A DNA stretch of 64,000 nt, taken from NCBI RefSeq assembly GCF_011397635.1, contig NC_064761.1, forward strand, positions 26,887,643-26,951,642, read 5' to 3'. A program made the translations under genes and the position numbers. Below the pieces are notes generated by a model. It had not been told where the DNA came from and ran no database searches. It worked only from the letters and a program-made list of their open reading frames with translations. How positions within the stretch are numbered: position 1 is the first letter of the stretch; the number at the start of each line of letters is the position of its first letter. The DNA comes from Epinephelus fuscoguttatus. Taxonomy: Eukaryota > Chordata > Actinopteri > Perciformes > Serranidae. Of this stretch, positions 49,601-62,154 are shown piece by piece.

Positions 49601-52600
49601 AATGTGAGAATGTAAAGGGGTTTATGGTCCTTATAGTGAAGATATAGTGTTATTACCTGAATCTGCAGCTCCCATCAAGCTTTATGAGCTTTACAGCAAG
49701 TTTCCGTAAATGTAACGCTCTGGATCAGTGTCACCACTCTCATATTGTTGTCTTTTGGCTGTAGCAGGCTGCTGTTTACAGTAAAAAAAAAAAAAAGCTC
49801 TGAAAACCCACTATACACAACATGCACAGTACCAAATGTTAGACAGACTAACTGGTGAAAAAACAGTATGGCATTTAGCAGCTAAAGAGCCAAATATGTC
49901 CCTCAGGAGTTGGTGGGGACCAAAAACAGAGCTAAAAGGAGAGTCAGTATCAGTAAGACAACTCCTAATAAATGATCATGTTGCTCTGTAACGGCTGGAT
50001 GTGTAAATAAACAGCTGTGAGTTTACAAGTTCAACATATTAACTTAAACGGTAATGATATGTCAAGGTTGTGTTCACAACTTAAATAACAATTCTTATGC
50101 TACTGTTACCTTAAAATGACAGACTTTTATATCACATACACAGTAGGGCCTCTCTACTCACAATGTTGTTTCATAGACTGTACGTAATGGACGTACCTAC
50201 CGTGCTGTCACCTATTGGTTTGTGGACTGCCATTTTGAAGCCTTGGCATTTCAGCCCTCGCCATCTTGGTTTGTTTGGAGCAAGAAGTGACCATATTTGG
50301 GCAAGAGGGTGGTGCTCTGAAAGAAAGAGTGGTGGATCTGACTGGGAAGCCAAGGACACTATCGGCAGACAGCCTGTCACCATAACGTTATAAAATGTAA
50401 ACTGTTGAGTTACAAAAAAATTCACACCCTCTACAGTTGTCATGAATGTTGAAATTAGCTCTAGAGACCAAAACCATTTTCTGTACCAGGCTGTAAACAT
50501 GTTTATTTCTACACTAAAGTTGGGCATTTTAACATAGGTGTCTATGGAGATTGACTCTGTTTTGGAGCCAGCCTCAAGCAGCCATTCAAAGAACTGTAGT
50601 TCTTGGCACTTCTGCATTGGCTTCATTTTTCAGCCTTGGAGGTTGTCGCTTTGTTGTTCTACAGTAGCCAAGAACGAACAAATCAAATACTGGCTTTAGA
50701 TAGGGTCATTCGCATTTTCACTTCGGCCACCATAGTACGTTTGACACATGGGAGAAGTTTCAGTTCTGCATCCTCACCACTAGAGGCCACTGAATAATAC
50801 ATACTCGTCCTTTAAAGTCCACGCAATGAGTAAATTCCATCCACTGAAGAAGACAACTGAATTCTCCAGAAAAAACAGCTTGTACCGAAACATCAGGTTA
50901 AGTTGTTTTGTCTAACTATATACTGTAGAAGTTAATTTATAAAGTCTATTTTGATTATACTGACAGACAAAAAGATATTTACTGTAGATTTACTGTTTCA
51001 TGCTAAATTATTCCATTGGCATATGTGGGTGATATGAGGACAAAATAATTGTTTCTTTCTATTTTATGCCAAATTTCTATCACCAGTAGAGTGATTAAAG
51101 GTTAATTTAACCTACTTTCTGTAAGTGAATACGTATCCAACACAACTTAATGATGTACGGTGCCTGATTGAGGTTTGGAGCGTCTTTACAAGAGTAACTG
51201 ATCTGATTGCCACATCATCATCTTTGTACTTTATTTAATTCAATTTGCTGGTTAGACTAATACAGTCAAATGACAGGGTTAAAGACTTAATTGTTCTCTG
51301 AGTAATGCTCTCTGTACTTCTCTGTTGTTGAAAGTGATACACAAAAATATGATGTAAGTTTAGGAACAAAGGACAGGAAAAGTAACTGAGAGGATGACTA
51401 AGGGGAAGTTGTTTGTCTCGCAGGATTATAAAGAGAGACAGTTGTTAAAATCTTCTAGTGTCAGTAAACAGTAACTTGTCAGTAGCTGGTCATGACAAAT
51501 GTTGACAGGACGTGGATTTGTTAGGGTTTTTTTGTGGCTAATGCTTTAATCATAAAGTGAGGATTAACTAAGCTGGTGGTTTTGCCGTCCACTGTCAGCA
51601 TTAAGTTGAGTCCATAAAAAGAAAGGGAACAGTTTTGTTTCCAAACATCTTTTTGGGGACAGTTTACCTTTGGAGAAGATCAACACTGGAAACAACTCTT
51701 CTAAATCCGATTAGGAATGTTTTCGAGCTTCACTGAAGTTCAGGGGATTGCTTGCTTCACTGACCTACAGTAGCCTATTGTTGCATGTGTCAAACTAATG
51801 TCTGCTCTACTGGAAAGTGAGCACGACATTCTTCATTACAGCTTACCACTCTGCTTTTGTTCTTCTGAATTTCAGTTCATACGTTGTTTTGATTAACATA
51901 GATATAAAAACTCCCGATTCATTTTTTCTCATTCGCTGAACAGATACCAGCTTGTTCACAAACAAGTGTGACGAGGAGCTGAATGAACTGAGGAAGAGCA
52001 TAGAGAGTGATGAAGGCAAGTCTCCAGAACCTGGTAAGGACGATCAGCCCAAGAAGAAGCACAGACGCAACCGCACCACCTTCACCACCTATCAGCTGCA
52101 TGAACTGGAGCGTGCCTTTGAGAAGTCCCACTACCCGGACGTGTACAGCCGTGAGGAGCTCGCCATGAAGGTCAACCTCCCAGAAGTCCGAGTTCAGGTA
52201 CACAAAATCCCCTCAAGTCTATAGTTGTAATGTCACAGAAATCCTTTGACTCAGCATGTGTAGTATTCAGGTTTGATTTAATTTTCCCACATCACAGCAG
52301 TAGAATAATCACACTGTGACATCACAAGCTGGCAGGTAACAAAAGAGTTAAATTGGTGTGTTTCCAAATGCTGAGGTGCACAGCAGAAACACGCCAAGCT
52401 TTCAGGGATTTGGCTCGCCAAGTATTCAGGTGAGGAGATTGTACCAGATAGTTACGCAAGCAGGATGTTTGCATCCAAGTGTTGCAACACACAGTGTCAA
52501 TGTCACAGTGGGTGTGTTTTCATACACCTGTTTACATGTACATTTGCAATTTGCACATAATATATCTGAGTAGAAACACCATAAACTGTATAGGAAACTT

Positions 52601-54467
52601 GAATTATTGCAAATATTTTTTATGTTTAGGAGTGGTGGAAAAGTTGGTGCATTGACAAAAGCTGAGCCATTGTCTCTGGAAGCTTTTAACATGCTTATGT
52701 ATGCACACATCGCTGTTACCAGAACTCTTCCTAGAGCACCTACCTGTAACATTAGTTGCTCTAAACTCTATTTTAATTTCCCAGTGTGCTCTCTATTATT
52801 ATACATCCATTGTTCTCCTGATTGATTGATTGCCACTCTTCTAATTATGCATCTCGTTATGCCCTTTTCTGCAGTGGCACCTGACTGAAGAATTAGCACC
52901 ACCCACTGCTACTGTGCACCTCCTGAAAAAGCACATATGTAGGCATTTTCTTTGGGGGATTTTCTGACATTAAAACTTGTGCTACATGTGGATGGAAGCC
53001 TAACTAGTGCTGTGAGGACAAAAATATGCAGTCTTTAAAGAGGACGGTGGCTTCTTTAAGAGAACAAAAGGGCTTAAGACAAATTGACATCTCAAAGGTT
53101 GGCAAGAGGCAACGGGGTTCAGTGGTGAGGAGTTGAAGTTTAGTTCAGTCTGGGGATTTTAGTTGCATCTCGTGGCCCTCATCGGCAGCTGAAGTTTGCT
53201 CGGTTGTCATAGAGATGATTCAGATATCATGTGACCTAAATATGGAGCACAAAGAAGCAAGAGTGCTCTGAAAAATAATGCTGGGCACATCACTTTTTCT
53301 CTAGGGGGCCAAAATTTAGTCACATACAGTCTCTCCTCAGTGGAAACAACTGACAAAGATATAGGCACTCAGAAAAAATGCTAGTGGACACAGGCCCTAA
53401 TCCTAAAATTCAGTTATGGCTTTTGGTTTTGGTGTGCCACTCCAAGATTTTCAGTGGTCCCATCTGGCTACCCCATCGAAAATTTTCATGGGCAGCCATG
53501 CATTAAATCTCAACTCTTCAAGAAATGTTTGTTTAGTGCTTTCAGGGTAAGAATATTTAGGCCTTGTAGGTAGAAATAACTTAAGTTTGAATGATGTTTC
53601 TGTGGCCATTAATGTTTAAGTAGATGTTTATTTTTCCAACTATTTTGAAATTACATTAGAATTCATGATCGATAACCACATACTTGAAGGAGCATAATTA
53701 TACGAGCCCGATCTCCGCCACAGTCGTCAAAATCCGGCACTTGGGCATTGACTTATGGCGTCGTAACTGGACGTGGAAAGTCCTTGACCAAATGTCAAAA
53801 TGTGACGAGGTTGGATTGAGAATGTGTTGACTATACGCACATGACGTGTTGATAACAACATTTGCACACTGACCACCAAACAACAGATTCATTTAAAAAT
53901 ATGTTTTGAATGGGATCGCTGTGGAAAATATTGTTTGTGTCTGTCATATTCAGGTACACTTAATGATAACTTGTTTTCGTCCCGCAGGTCTGGTTCCAGA
54001 ACCGCAGAGCTAAATGGCGTCGGCAGGAAAAAATGGATGCCAGCACCATGAAGCTCCACGACTCGCCCATGCTGTCCTTCAACCGCCCAGCACCAGTTCA
54101 CACCAGTATAGGTCCGATGACAAACTCCCTCCCCTTGGACCCCTGGCTGCCCTCTCCTCTCTCCAGTGCCACACCGGTCCACAGCATCCCGGGCTTCATG
54201 GGTCCAGCTCAGGGCCTCCAGCCCAGCTACCCCAGCCATAGCTTCCTCAACTCAACTCCTCATCCTCCTCATCCTCACTCTCACCCTCATCCATCCATGG
54301 GCCAGGGGATGCAGAGTATGGCACCTCCTCCTTACCAGTGCACGGCGCCGTACCCTGATAAATACCCCCTGGAGGACGTGGACCAGCGCAGCTCGAGTAT
54401 TGCTGCTCTGAGAATGAAAGCCAAGGAACACATCCAGTCTATGGACAAGACCTGGCAACCCATGTGA
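46692..54467 (+). CDS. rax2: Retinal homeobox transcription factor (Rx/Rax; rx1/rx2 type, RAX2-syntenic)
   Basis: Coding exons 46692-47007, 51944-52197 and 53988-54467 join in phase, giving 1050 nt and 349 residues. Domains: octapeptide HSIDVILGF (37-45), a Gln run (CAG x6) just before the first junction, an acidic stretch, paired-class homeodomain at 145-204 with Gln at homeodomain position 50 ([12 protein letters not shown]), a Pro/His-rich linker ([11 protein letters not shown]), and the C-terminal OAR motif (325-339, [15 protein letters not shown]). Intron 2 splits the homeodomain between positions 46 and 47, the usual place in paired-class genes. Role known from the family: eye-field specification and retinal progenitor or photoreceptor gene control, in the nucleus, through TAAT sites. 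The start matches the MHLS... N-terminus of Rx proteins. The Rx call is firm; rx1 versus rx2 cannot be settled here. The symbol rax2 is given on synteny with matk and zfr2. Confidence 0.95.
47640..48190. repeat. T/G-rich minisatellite in rx intron 1
   Basis: Imperfect tandem units of roughly 53-64 bp. The landmark GTAATTT recurs near 47731, 47838, 47898, 47951, 48013 and 48077, each followed by GGTGTNTTTTTGGTGATTTTGTGT and TTTGTAGTCGTTTTG-like text. The C-free, T-rich strand makes long accidental open frames on both strands. Confidence 0.85.
48460..48800. promoter_or_regulatory. Possible intronic regulatory block of rx (weak)
   Basis: Non-repetitive, with homeodomain/OTX-like words: GATGATTAATTACTC, GCATTAACTG, CCCCTAATCTTC, CAGATTAGATTG. 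Only composition and position in rx intron 1 support it. Confidence 0.25.
50160..50800. repeat. Dispersed repeat, 'CCTATTGGTTTGTGGACTGCC' family, copy 2
   Basis: Matches copy 1 at 30310-30720: TACCGTGCTGTCACCTATTGG, TTTGTGGACTGCCATTTTGAAGCC, CGCCATCTTGG. It continues with AGAAGTGACCATATTTGGGC and TCTATGGAGATTGACTC. Long frames in it (50171-50626 minus) are accidental. Confidence 0.6.
52198..53987. other. rx intron 2
   Basis: 1.8 kb. 53402-53505 repeats the text found at 15279-15360 (AAATTCAGTTATGGCTTTTGGTTTTGGTG), and 53705-53832 is the short copy of the repeat at 17780-18325. No exon-like sequence. Confidence 0.65.
53705..53832. repeat. Dispersed repeat, short deletion-type copy
   Basis: Joins the two ends of the 17780-18325 repeat: AATCCGGCACTTGGGCATTGACTT runs straight into GCGTCGTAACTGGACGTGGAAAGTCC and GAGAATGTGTTGA. 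About 400 bp of the long copy are absent. Confidence 0.6.
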
Positions 54468-54984
54468 CTAACAAACCTGGCAGTCCACGTGGACGACACT
54501 GGGAAAGGGAGATATTGAAGCTGATTCTTGGGGCTCAGGCATTGAGTAAAATGTTGGAAAATATGGCAGTGAGTTGTCTGATACTCACAGAGGAAAGGAA
54601 ATGGATTTTTGAATTGTGAAAACTAAGGATTTTAGGACTTTCTTTGGACCTTCTTTTTTATTTTTCCTCATCTCAAGGACATGAAGCAGACAAGTGAACT
54701 CTACAGTCTTGTTATAATGTTCATTTTGAACCACCAATTACCAGATGTCCGTTCTCCCTCCAGTCTAAAAGTGTTTAGCATTGCTTTGGGTGGCGTTAAA
54801 GTAAATGTCTTCGGGGTGACCACTGCATGCAGGAAACAAGGAAATTTCTTTGCTTGACAACTACTTTTTTCTAACAAACAATAGCATCTTTGCAGACACA
54901 CTTCCCTTTGGATAATGCATAGTTCTATCTATATTAATGAACAGCTTGTCCAGTGATACAGGTTGGTTTTTGGTCATCACAAAC

Positions 54985-56385
54985 CAGTGTTCCTACACAT
55001 TTTCCATTTCAAAATTCCACACTTTTCCAGACTCTAATTTCCAGACAGTGGATCTATCAAACTATATTTGACATCTGAACACAAATAGCTATATTTTTAT
55101 TGTGTAACTAAAGGTCCAGTGTATAAGTTTAAGGATGATTTAGTGGCATCTAGCAGTGAGGATTGCAGATTGCAACCAGCTGAAACTTCTCCTGGTTAGA
55201 ATGTTCATTGTTCAGAAGGTTTTTACAGGGAGCTGAATTATCTGCAAAGGTCTCTTCTTCTTCAAAACAAATTAAAACTTGTAAAATCGCTGAATTAAGC
55301 AGTTTCACACAACACAACAATGTTTCTCCTGTGCTGTTTGGCTCTGAAAACTAAAGATCTAGACATTAAGGAGGTTTTTACCAGGAGCCAAATTATCCAC
55401 GGAGGTCTCTTTCTCTCCAAAACAAACGGACCTGGTAATTTAACCGGGAAAATCATTGACTAAAACATTTTCACGTTAAAAAAAATATATCAGTGTTTTT
55501 CCAGTGCCCTTTTTGTGAGTGGGCTGTTAAATAGAGTGGCCAAAACAAAAATGTGAGTGACCCTAACAAGAGCCAGTGTTTGGTTTGTCACTTTTGGGCT
55601 ACTGTAGAAATAGGGTGATGCAAATGATCCCACTCCCTATTTAGATATAAATGGCTCATTTCAAGGAAATAAAAACACGACAATTCCTATTCTCAGGTAA
55701 TTTTGTACTTAAGAAAACATACTTATTACACTATATTTCTTTTCTTTAAATATATAGCCCCTTAAATCTTACACACTGGACCTTTGCTCGGGGCAGAGCT
55801 GTTTCTAACCTTCTAACCTTGCTTTGGACAACATCAAGCTCATTCTGGCCTGCACTCTGTCACAACTTTTGGCTGTGCTGGCTACCTGCTCCCAACACCA
55901 TGAAAAACACAATTTCAATTTATTTATTTTTTTAATTCTGACTTTTATATTTTAGGGGCAATAGTCTGGAAAAGCAAATACTTTCTTACACCCCCTTTTC
56001 TTTTTCCATACTTATTAGGCCTGCACAATTTACCAGTTTTATCAAAATTTAATTTGCAATTTAAGGTCAAGTGTGACAGAACACACTATTATAACTGAAG
56101 CGTTGTGATGCGACAGAGATGTTTGAGCCAACAAATCATATTCTAGATGTAAGGGAACAAAAAAAATCACATCATCATCATTTTTATATCTTTTTTTCCA
56201 GTGTAAAGGAAATACAAAAATTACCATTCCACTAAAATCGCAACTCATATCGCAATCACAATATCTGTCACAATAATTGCAATATGATTGTTTTTGTGTA
56301 TCGTGTAGCCTTACTTATCCAGAACTGGAAATTACTAAAATCAAATTCCATACTTTTCCATACTGTGTAGGAACCCTGACAAACT
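54985..56385. repeat. Composite of nested dispersed repeats
   Basis: The outer text (GTTCCTACACATTTTCC ... ACTTTTCCAGAC near 54988-55030; ACTTTTCCATACTGTGTAGGAACCCTG near 56350-56376) looks like the two sides of one repeat. It is split by the element at 55110-55785 and by CGCAATCACAATATC-type repeat text at about 56018-56312. Confidence 0.5.
55110..55785. mobile_element. 'AAAGGTCCAGTGTATAAG' inverted-repeat element
   Basis: The left terminus AAAGGTCCAGTGTATAAGTT and right terminus AAATCTTACACACTGGACCTTT are inverted repeats of about 20 bp. This is a common teleost non-autonomous element. No coding sequence; target duplication not identified. Confidence 0.75.
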
Positions 56386-58622
56386 TATTTTGAACATTAT
56401 GTCCCTTTGTTAAAACTCGTGTCAGAGAACAGCAGTCCTTGAACAGGGAATTAAGCTAACACGAAAATCACCCAAATATATCTCATTACTTTTCTGTAAT
56501 TTCTGCCAACGGTCAAAAATCAAGTTGGACAAAACATCCTACACTCAGCTGTTCGTTCTTTCCTTTATCCCGTTTTTTTTTCACCAAGTTTGTGTTTTTA
56601 CTAATTAATCCAATTGTCACATTTTCATGGGTCAGCTAATCAGAGTCTCCGAGGACTTTGTGAATGAAAGTCTCGGTTTAATGTGAGAGCAGCTTGTGAA
56701 AAATCAAGGCAGCATCTCTGACTGTGACTCTTAAACGCCTCACTGTCTCACTAATCTGTCGACTTATAAAAAGACGTGTAACTGGCTTTCAGCTAAACCC
56801 CTAATAATAGTGTGGTTTATATGTTGCCATACTGGCTGCCCAGTTTAGATATTTGAGATAACCTGGTTTGACTGGAGGAAAACGAGGCCTACTGTTGTGG
56901 TTTTTAATAAACATGGAGAGGAGAATCCCTCATCTGTGCTGTAAAATAAATAATTGTTTGGTGGGAACGTGTACTAGAGTCAGAGATACGATGGCACCTT
57001 CTAAGTGGACCACGGCTGAGAATATACCAAAAATAATCCTGCACACCTTTTTTCAGATTTTTGCTGAGATGCTTTAAAGAATGAAGGACACATTAAAGAA
57101 AGGAATACCAGCTAAAGAGCGGAGTAACCCTCTTTTTGCTTGAGTGGCTGTTGGAGGAGAAAACCTGTTGGCAGCTCAGTGTTGGGTGGCTGCGTGTACG
57201 TGCAGGGCAGCAGAAAGAGCCCTGTGTGATGCGTCACCCCACATAGTTTAGTCTTTGTTCGGCACAATTGATCCAAGTGTATCCTCTTTGTCTGAAACTG
57301 GAGGGGCAGGGGGGACGGTCTCAGGCTGCACTAAATAGGCCCTTGTAACCACTTTGTCATGGAAGGTTTTTTTTCTGTCTCAATCAAAGGAGAAACATGG
57401 ATTGTAGCTGCTATGGTCATTAGAGACACAATATTGGTCTTTTCCCATCTGTTGCAGAGTCAAGCTCTAATTGTCTTAAATATAGAGATCAAACCTAACC
57501 ACAATGTGTTTTATATGAGCGGTAAATAGATTTGTATTTGGTATTGAGACATTTTAGGCATTTTGACTATGTTATGGAAGAAGAGGAAGAGAAAATCCTT
57601 CATCTTAAAGTGCAATTCCAGACTCATTTTTATTTTTTATATATATTTTTTAAAAAAGGAGACAAATTTCCCCCCATAACTACCTATTGTTTGGTTGTAA
57701 TATTTCATTTCAATATGTGAAAGCTGTGTTAATAGCAGGTCATACATCCACACTGACTACAGCTGCAAGAACAACTTAGTAATCCAAGTGTATCCTTGGT
57801 TCATTTTAAAACCCACTGTTGTACTGCTCAGTGAGAGAAAAACGTTTTTCATCTGCTGCTCGTCGTTTGTCCTCATCTAGTTTTTAAATGTTGTTGGTTA
57901 GTGATGTTTAGACTCCCAGTTGGACGATGCCAGGACCTCACAGCATAGAGGATTACCTTGCACATTAAGAGCTTTTTTAGGATGCTAAATACTGTAAATG
58001 TGATTTTGGAGCAAGAGCAAGCCAAAGGTTAGATAATGGACAAAAATGCACTAGAAGTTTGACAGTTTTAGTTTGTTTTTTTTTATTGTGAAAATGTTCA
58101 GGATGTTTTCCTGTTTTGTTTCTTACGTGTTTTAGTCATATCTGTCCTAGTGGTATCATTGTTTTCTTTCTTTTTGATTTTGTCTGGATCATTGATGTCC
58201 ATATGCTGAAAAAAGAATGAAGATCTACTGAAAATAAATATAGTTTGATAGAATCTGTTCTTCTTTCTCACTGCGATACTTTCATGTTGACCTGTGCACT
58301 CATTCCCACACTATTTTTTTTACCCCAGTAAGTCTAAAGAGCAGTCTGAGATTACTACAGCATAATCGTTATCATCTGACATACATGGGCAGAGACGTTT
58401 TTCTTTCTTTTCCTCTAACACTTGTGCCCCGTCTCTTTCTGTGTCATATAAAAGCTCTTTCTTGCTCTCTCTCTCTTTTTTTTTTTTTTTACCCCTCCCA
58501 ATCCTCTCTGCTGTTCCATGGTTTGGTGGCAACATGCCAGCCTGTTAGGAAGATGAGACTCCAATCAATCAGGGCTTCCCAGGGGGGCCTCTGACCGCAG
58601 GGCCCGACTCCCTAATTGCCCC

Positions 58623-58647
58623 CAGGCAGGCAGGCAGGCCGGCAGGC
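58623..58647. repeat. (GGCA)n short tandem repeat
   Basis: Five to six GGCA units inside a GC-rich, non-repetitive block (58560-58790). Confidence 0.8.
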
Positions 58648-59559
58648 TCAGCCGCTGCAACACATGTTCACAGAGGGACCGGTGCCGCCGTGCTAGCTGG
58701 CCTCCTCAGCGTGTGAATCACTTTCTTGGACAGATGGATGGACCTCACTATAAGGGCCATATGGATAGGCCGGTGGATGTTACAGGGAAATGTTCTTTTC
58801 TCTATATGTCCTGATGTGTCTTGTTGGTTAAACCTGCTCATGAATTGCTATTACATAAAGTCACAGAGCTGAGCAAGTGAATTTCCCAAAATAAAAAGTA
58901 TTTGTTGAACTTTAATAAACCCAGAAGATCATTTAATACCACTAACAGCTGTTCTGAAGGCATCTCAAGCATCCTCAAAGACTTTTTAAACCATCTGGAT
59001 GAAAAAAAAACCCTCCATCGGTTGCACGAAAAGATGATTTATTCATTTTTATCAAATTTTCATTACTTATTTTATATGAAAGAATTTGTTATTTTTTTCT
59101 GTTTGGGAAAGACAAGGTCATATGTCATCTCTGGCTATTGCAACTTGGAAAGCTGGTTTAAAAATCTTTTTTTTATCCTGCAGCAATCAGAATATTTTTT
59201 CACCCAGATGTTTTGAGAAGTCTTTGAGAATGGAAATAGTAAGTTCTGTTGAATGGCCTGGGGTTTTCAAAAATTACAAGGTATTTCCTTTTTCAGAGAA
59301 TAAGATGCTTGGCTCTGTGACTCAAATGCAATGGTAACATGTGGGAGGCACAGACTGGTTATAAGGCAAAGGCAAAAGCAGTTGTGAATCATGTGACAGA
59401 AAATGATCTGTGGGAGAAAACTCATGTTTGAGCTCAAATTTCAGGGATCAAACAAATTGTATTTTACTCTGTATCATGTGTAACAAGACTTGTTGCACTT
59501 TCACTACTTTGACATGTTAATTTTTGTTTATCAGATCACATCTGATAAACAAACATTAC

Positions 59560-59764
59560 GCTGAGTAAATGAAAAAGGACAAGAAAGGATGAAAGGAGAC
59601 AGACAGAGAATGTGAGGAAGTCAGAGTCAGAGAGAGGAAGAAGAAAAACATTAAGAAAGAGATTAAGCAGGAGAAAATTGTGGGAGTGAGAGAGAACGAG
59701 GGAGAGACAGAGGGAGTAAGAGTGGAGAGGAAGAGGAGGAGGGAGGGAGGGAGGGAGGGAGGGA
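59560..59764. repeat. Polypurine tract ending in (GGGA)n
   Basis: About 200 bases almost purely A and G on the + strand, ending in six GGGA units (59740-59764). Confidence 0.85.
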
Positions 59765-60000
59765 TGGCTGCTCATCAGAGTTAATGATGTAGAAAATCCC
59801 CCAATTAGAGCGTTTTCCTGTGTTGCAGGATGAGTTCAGAGCGGGGTCCTCTGACAGCCCGAGGATTAGTACCCGGGCTGGGCCGAGCCGAGCCGGGCCT
59901 GAACAGACACTAACTAACTGCTCGACAGCTTGGCACTGCTCAGCTGGGGCCGGGTCGGGGCTGTAGCCACAGTTAGGGGCCCGGGGTAGGCATGCGTTTA
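59765..60000. promoter_or_regulatory. Possible conserved non-coding block downstream of rx (weak)
   Basis: A sharp change from purine tract to unique sequence: GAGTTAATGATG and CCCCCAATTAGAGCG (homeodomain-type words), then a GC-rich part with GAGGATTAGTACCCGGG and GGGCCGAGCCGAGCCGGGCC. Unlike any repeat in the window. Function is inferred only. Confidence 0.25.
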
Positions 60001-60789
60001 GGCGGAGTGAGTGGCTCAAAGAAAAGCATGGGAAAAAGAGCAGCGGCAGATCAACATGGAGGAAAAAAAGTTCTGGTGGAGAGTTATTTTCTACACTGCA
60101 CAATCTCAAAATTATTCAGATGTGAGCTACGTAAGATTTTTGCTACTGTTTTTGAAAGTTACTCTCTATCCTGCCTTTTGCTGAGTCCCTGAACTTCTTA
60201 AAAACATGTATCTGTTTTCTAAAATTATTTAACATTTGGACAGGAAGTGCCAAAAGAATGAGGGTAAAAATGTATGAGAAAGACTATAATGCTCCTTGCT
60301 GATGCATCAGTTTTGTAACAGCATTACATCCCAAACATAACCTAATCTTATCTGAACATCATGTCTGTACTGAAAATCAATTTGTCCACATACTGCTTAA
60401 TGTCAAACAATAAATAAATCACAAGATGGCAAAAATCCTGAGTCTTGTAGTGTTAAGACACAGGAACACAGCCTTTAATCCTCCTGACCTGGTACTGGAC
60501 AATGAGTCTCAGCATCAGTCTGCCCCTTCACACAATGGTGAAGTCATCATTGATGAAACATAACCAATAAACACCCTGTTCCCTTTCACAAGGTGTTCAC
60601 CTGCAAGTAGAAGCAAATACATAGAAGCAGAGATACTGGACTTGAGTCAGACTTATGTCAGGAAAGAGACTGAAGCATAGAGATTCATTCTTGACCTTGT
60701 GGACACACAATATATGTGGTACTGTTAATATCACTGATGCAAAGTCGCCATACCCTGCTATACCTGCAGCTTTTGAGTGACTGTGTCCC

Positions 60790-61630
60790 ATTTGGCCCAT
60801 GGCCTCAGACTAGACACTTGACCTGAGACTTGAGAATTTAAAAACTTGACCAAAACAAACCAAAAAAATGTGAGTGAAAATATGTATAACATGCATTGCA
60901 TAGCATAATTGAAACAACCAGGTATCAGCAGAGGTGGAGCCAAGTCATTGTCACAAATCAGAGTCTCAATTCCCAAGTCAAGTACCAATACAAAACAGGC
61001 AAGTCCTGAGTCAAGTTCCAAGTCCCAAAGTTTGAGTTTCGAGTTCTGAACAAGACACAATGAGCTCCTCATCGAATGTAATGCCATTTTAACAACAGAA
61101 CAATAAAATACTAAATGTAATAAAATCATGAATGCTTTCTAAATTTTGTATTTACTTGTTAAAACTAGTTTAATGGAAGTTGTTTCATCTCCATCTGTAA
61201 TATTCAACCTGCATGTTTTGCATACTTATTATTAATCATTGAGTAATGTTACTTTAGTTATTCATTGTTCTCTCCTGCAACTTGATTGGATGCTGTCAGA
61301 CTGGTTCAAACAAAGTACATCTGGGGAATTACGTGTCAAATTGCTGGGAATGAATAGCATTCACTTCAGTTGATGAGGAAATTAAGTCAATTAATTAATT
61401 TGTTTTAATTTATGGCACTTTTTTTAAATAACATATTTTTTAATCTTTGAGCTTTGGGAAAGGTATCGAGTATTTCCAAGTCAAAAGACTCAGGTCCAAG
61501 TGAAGTCATGAGTTACTGGTGCTAAAGTTCAAATCAGGTTGCAAGTCTGTTCTGAGTCTAAGTTGTAAGTCATAAAATTTAGCTTAAGTCTGACTCGTGT
61601 CCAAGTCATGTGACTCAAGTCCACACCTCT
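60790..61630. repeat. Dispersed 'AAGTCCAAGTC' repeat
   Basis: Both flanks are built from AAGTC/GACTTGAG words (CTTGACCTGAGACTTGAG; CAAGTCCTGAGTCAAGTTCC; GTGTCCAAGTCATGTGACTC; CAAGTCCACACCTCTG), with unrelated AT-rich sequence between. Common in fish genomes. No gene. Confidence 0.55.
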
Positions 61631-62154
61631 GAGTTCAGCTATGAAAAGAAACACTATTAACACAGCTTTATCCAAATGCTGTGTTTTTATAATGGTCCAT
61701 ATTTTGTGACTTGAGCAGCAGGAAATCCACTTCAAAGAAGTTTTCTTCTACAATTTAAATGTTGAAAGTAATTAAAATGTGAGCAAATAAGATTTTTTTT
61801 TATGTTAGTCTGTTATTCTGAGAGACTTAAACTTGACCTGCAGTTTGCTTATAAAGACCTGAGATTTAACTTTGACTACAGTAGCCCCAAAAACCTAAAA
61901 ACAGCTCTGCAAATAAGTGAAGAAGATACAGGTTGCCTAGTCATAATAGGAACAGAGCAAAAGTATTATAAAGTGTATGTTTCTCAGCATTATCAGTGTG
62001 AAGGTGATCCATTCTAGCAGTTGCACACGTTCATGTTTTCCTTTGTAGATGTCCATCTTCACAGTTAAAGGTTGTTGACTAAATTGCAAACAGGAAGACA
62101 GGCAAATTTGAGGAAGCCCTTACTCACCTCGACTAAACAGTTACTGTGTTCATT

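Larger units (their letters stand above)
47008..51943. other. rx intron 1 (4.9 kb)
   Basis: Holds the minisatellite at 47640-48190, candidate regulatory DNA around 48460-48800 and a dispersed repeat copy at about 50160-50800. The remainder (48.8-50.1 and 50.8-51.9 kb) shows no recognisable feature. Confidence 0.6.
54468..62154. other. rx 3' UTR and downstream intergenic DNA
   Basis: The start of this span is presumably rx 3' UTR, but I cannot fix its poly(A) site. 54985-56385 is composite repeat DNA. 56.4-58.5 kb is AT-rich without a gene. 58560-58790 and 59770-60000 are more GC-rich, non-repetitive blocks. 60790-61630 is a dispersed repeat. The open frames here have no recognisable motifs. 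Confidence 0.55.

Noticed and set aside
50171..50626. 151-codon minus-strand open frame
   Set aside because: It lies in a dispersed repeat that recurs at 30310-30720, where another long minus frame (30057-30503) overlaps the same text. No domain and no splice context.
54033..54241. Overlapping frames antisense or shifted to rx exon 3, some over 100 codons
   Set aside because: Shadows of the Pro/His/Ser-rich rx coding sequence.
59663..60109. 148-codon minus frame, Pro/Ser/Leu-rich
   Set aside because: Produced by the polypurine tract and the GC-rich block; low complexity and no motif.
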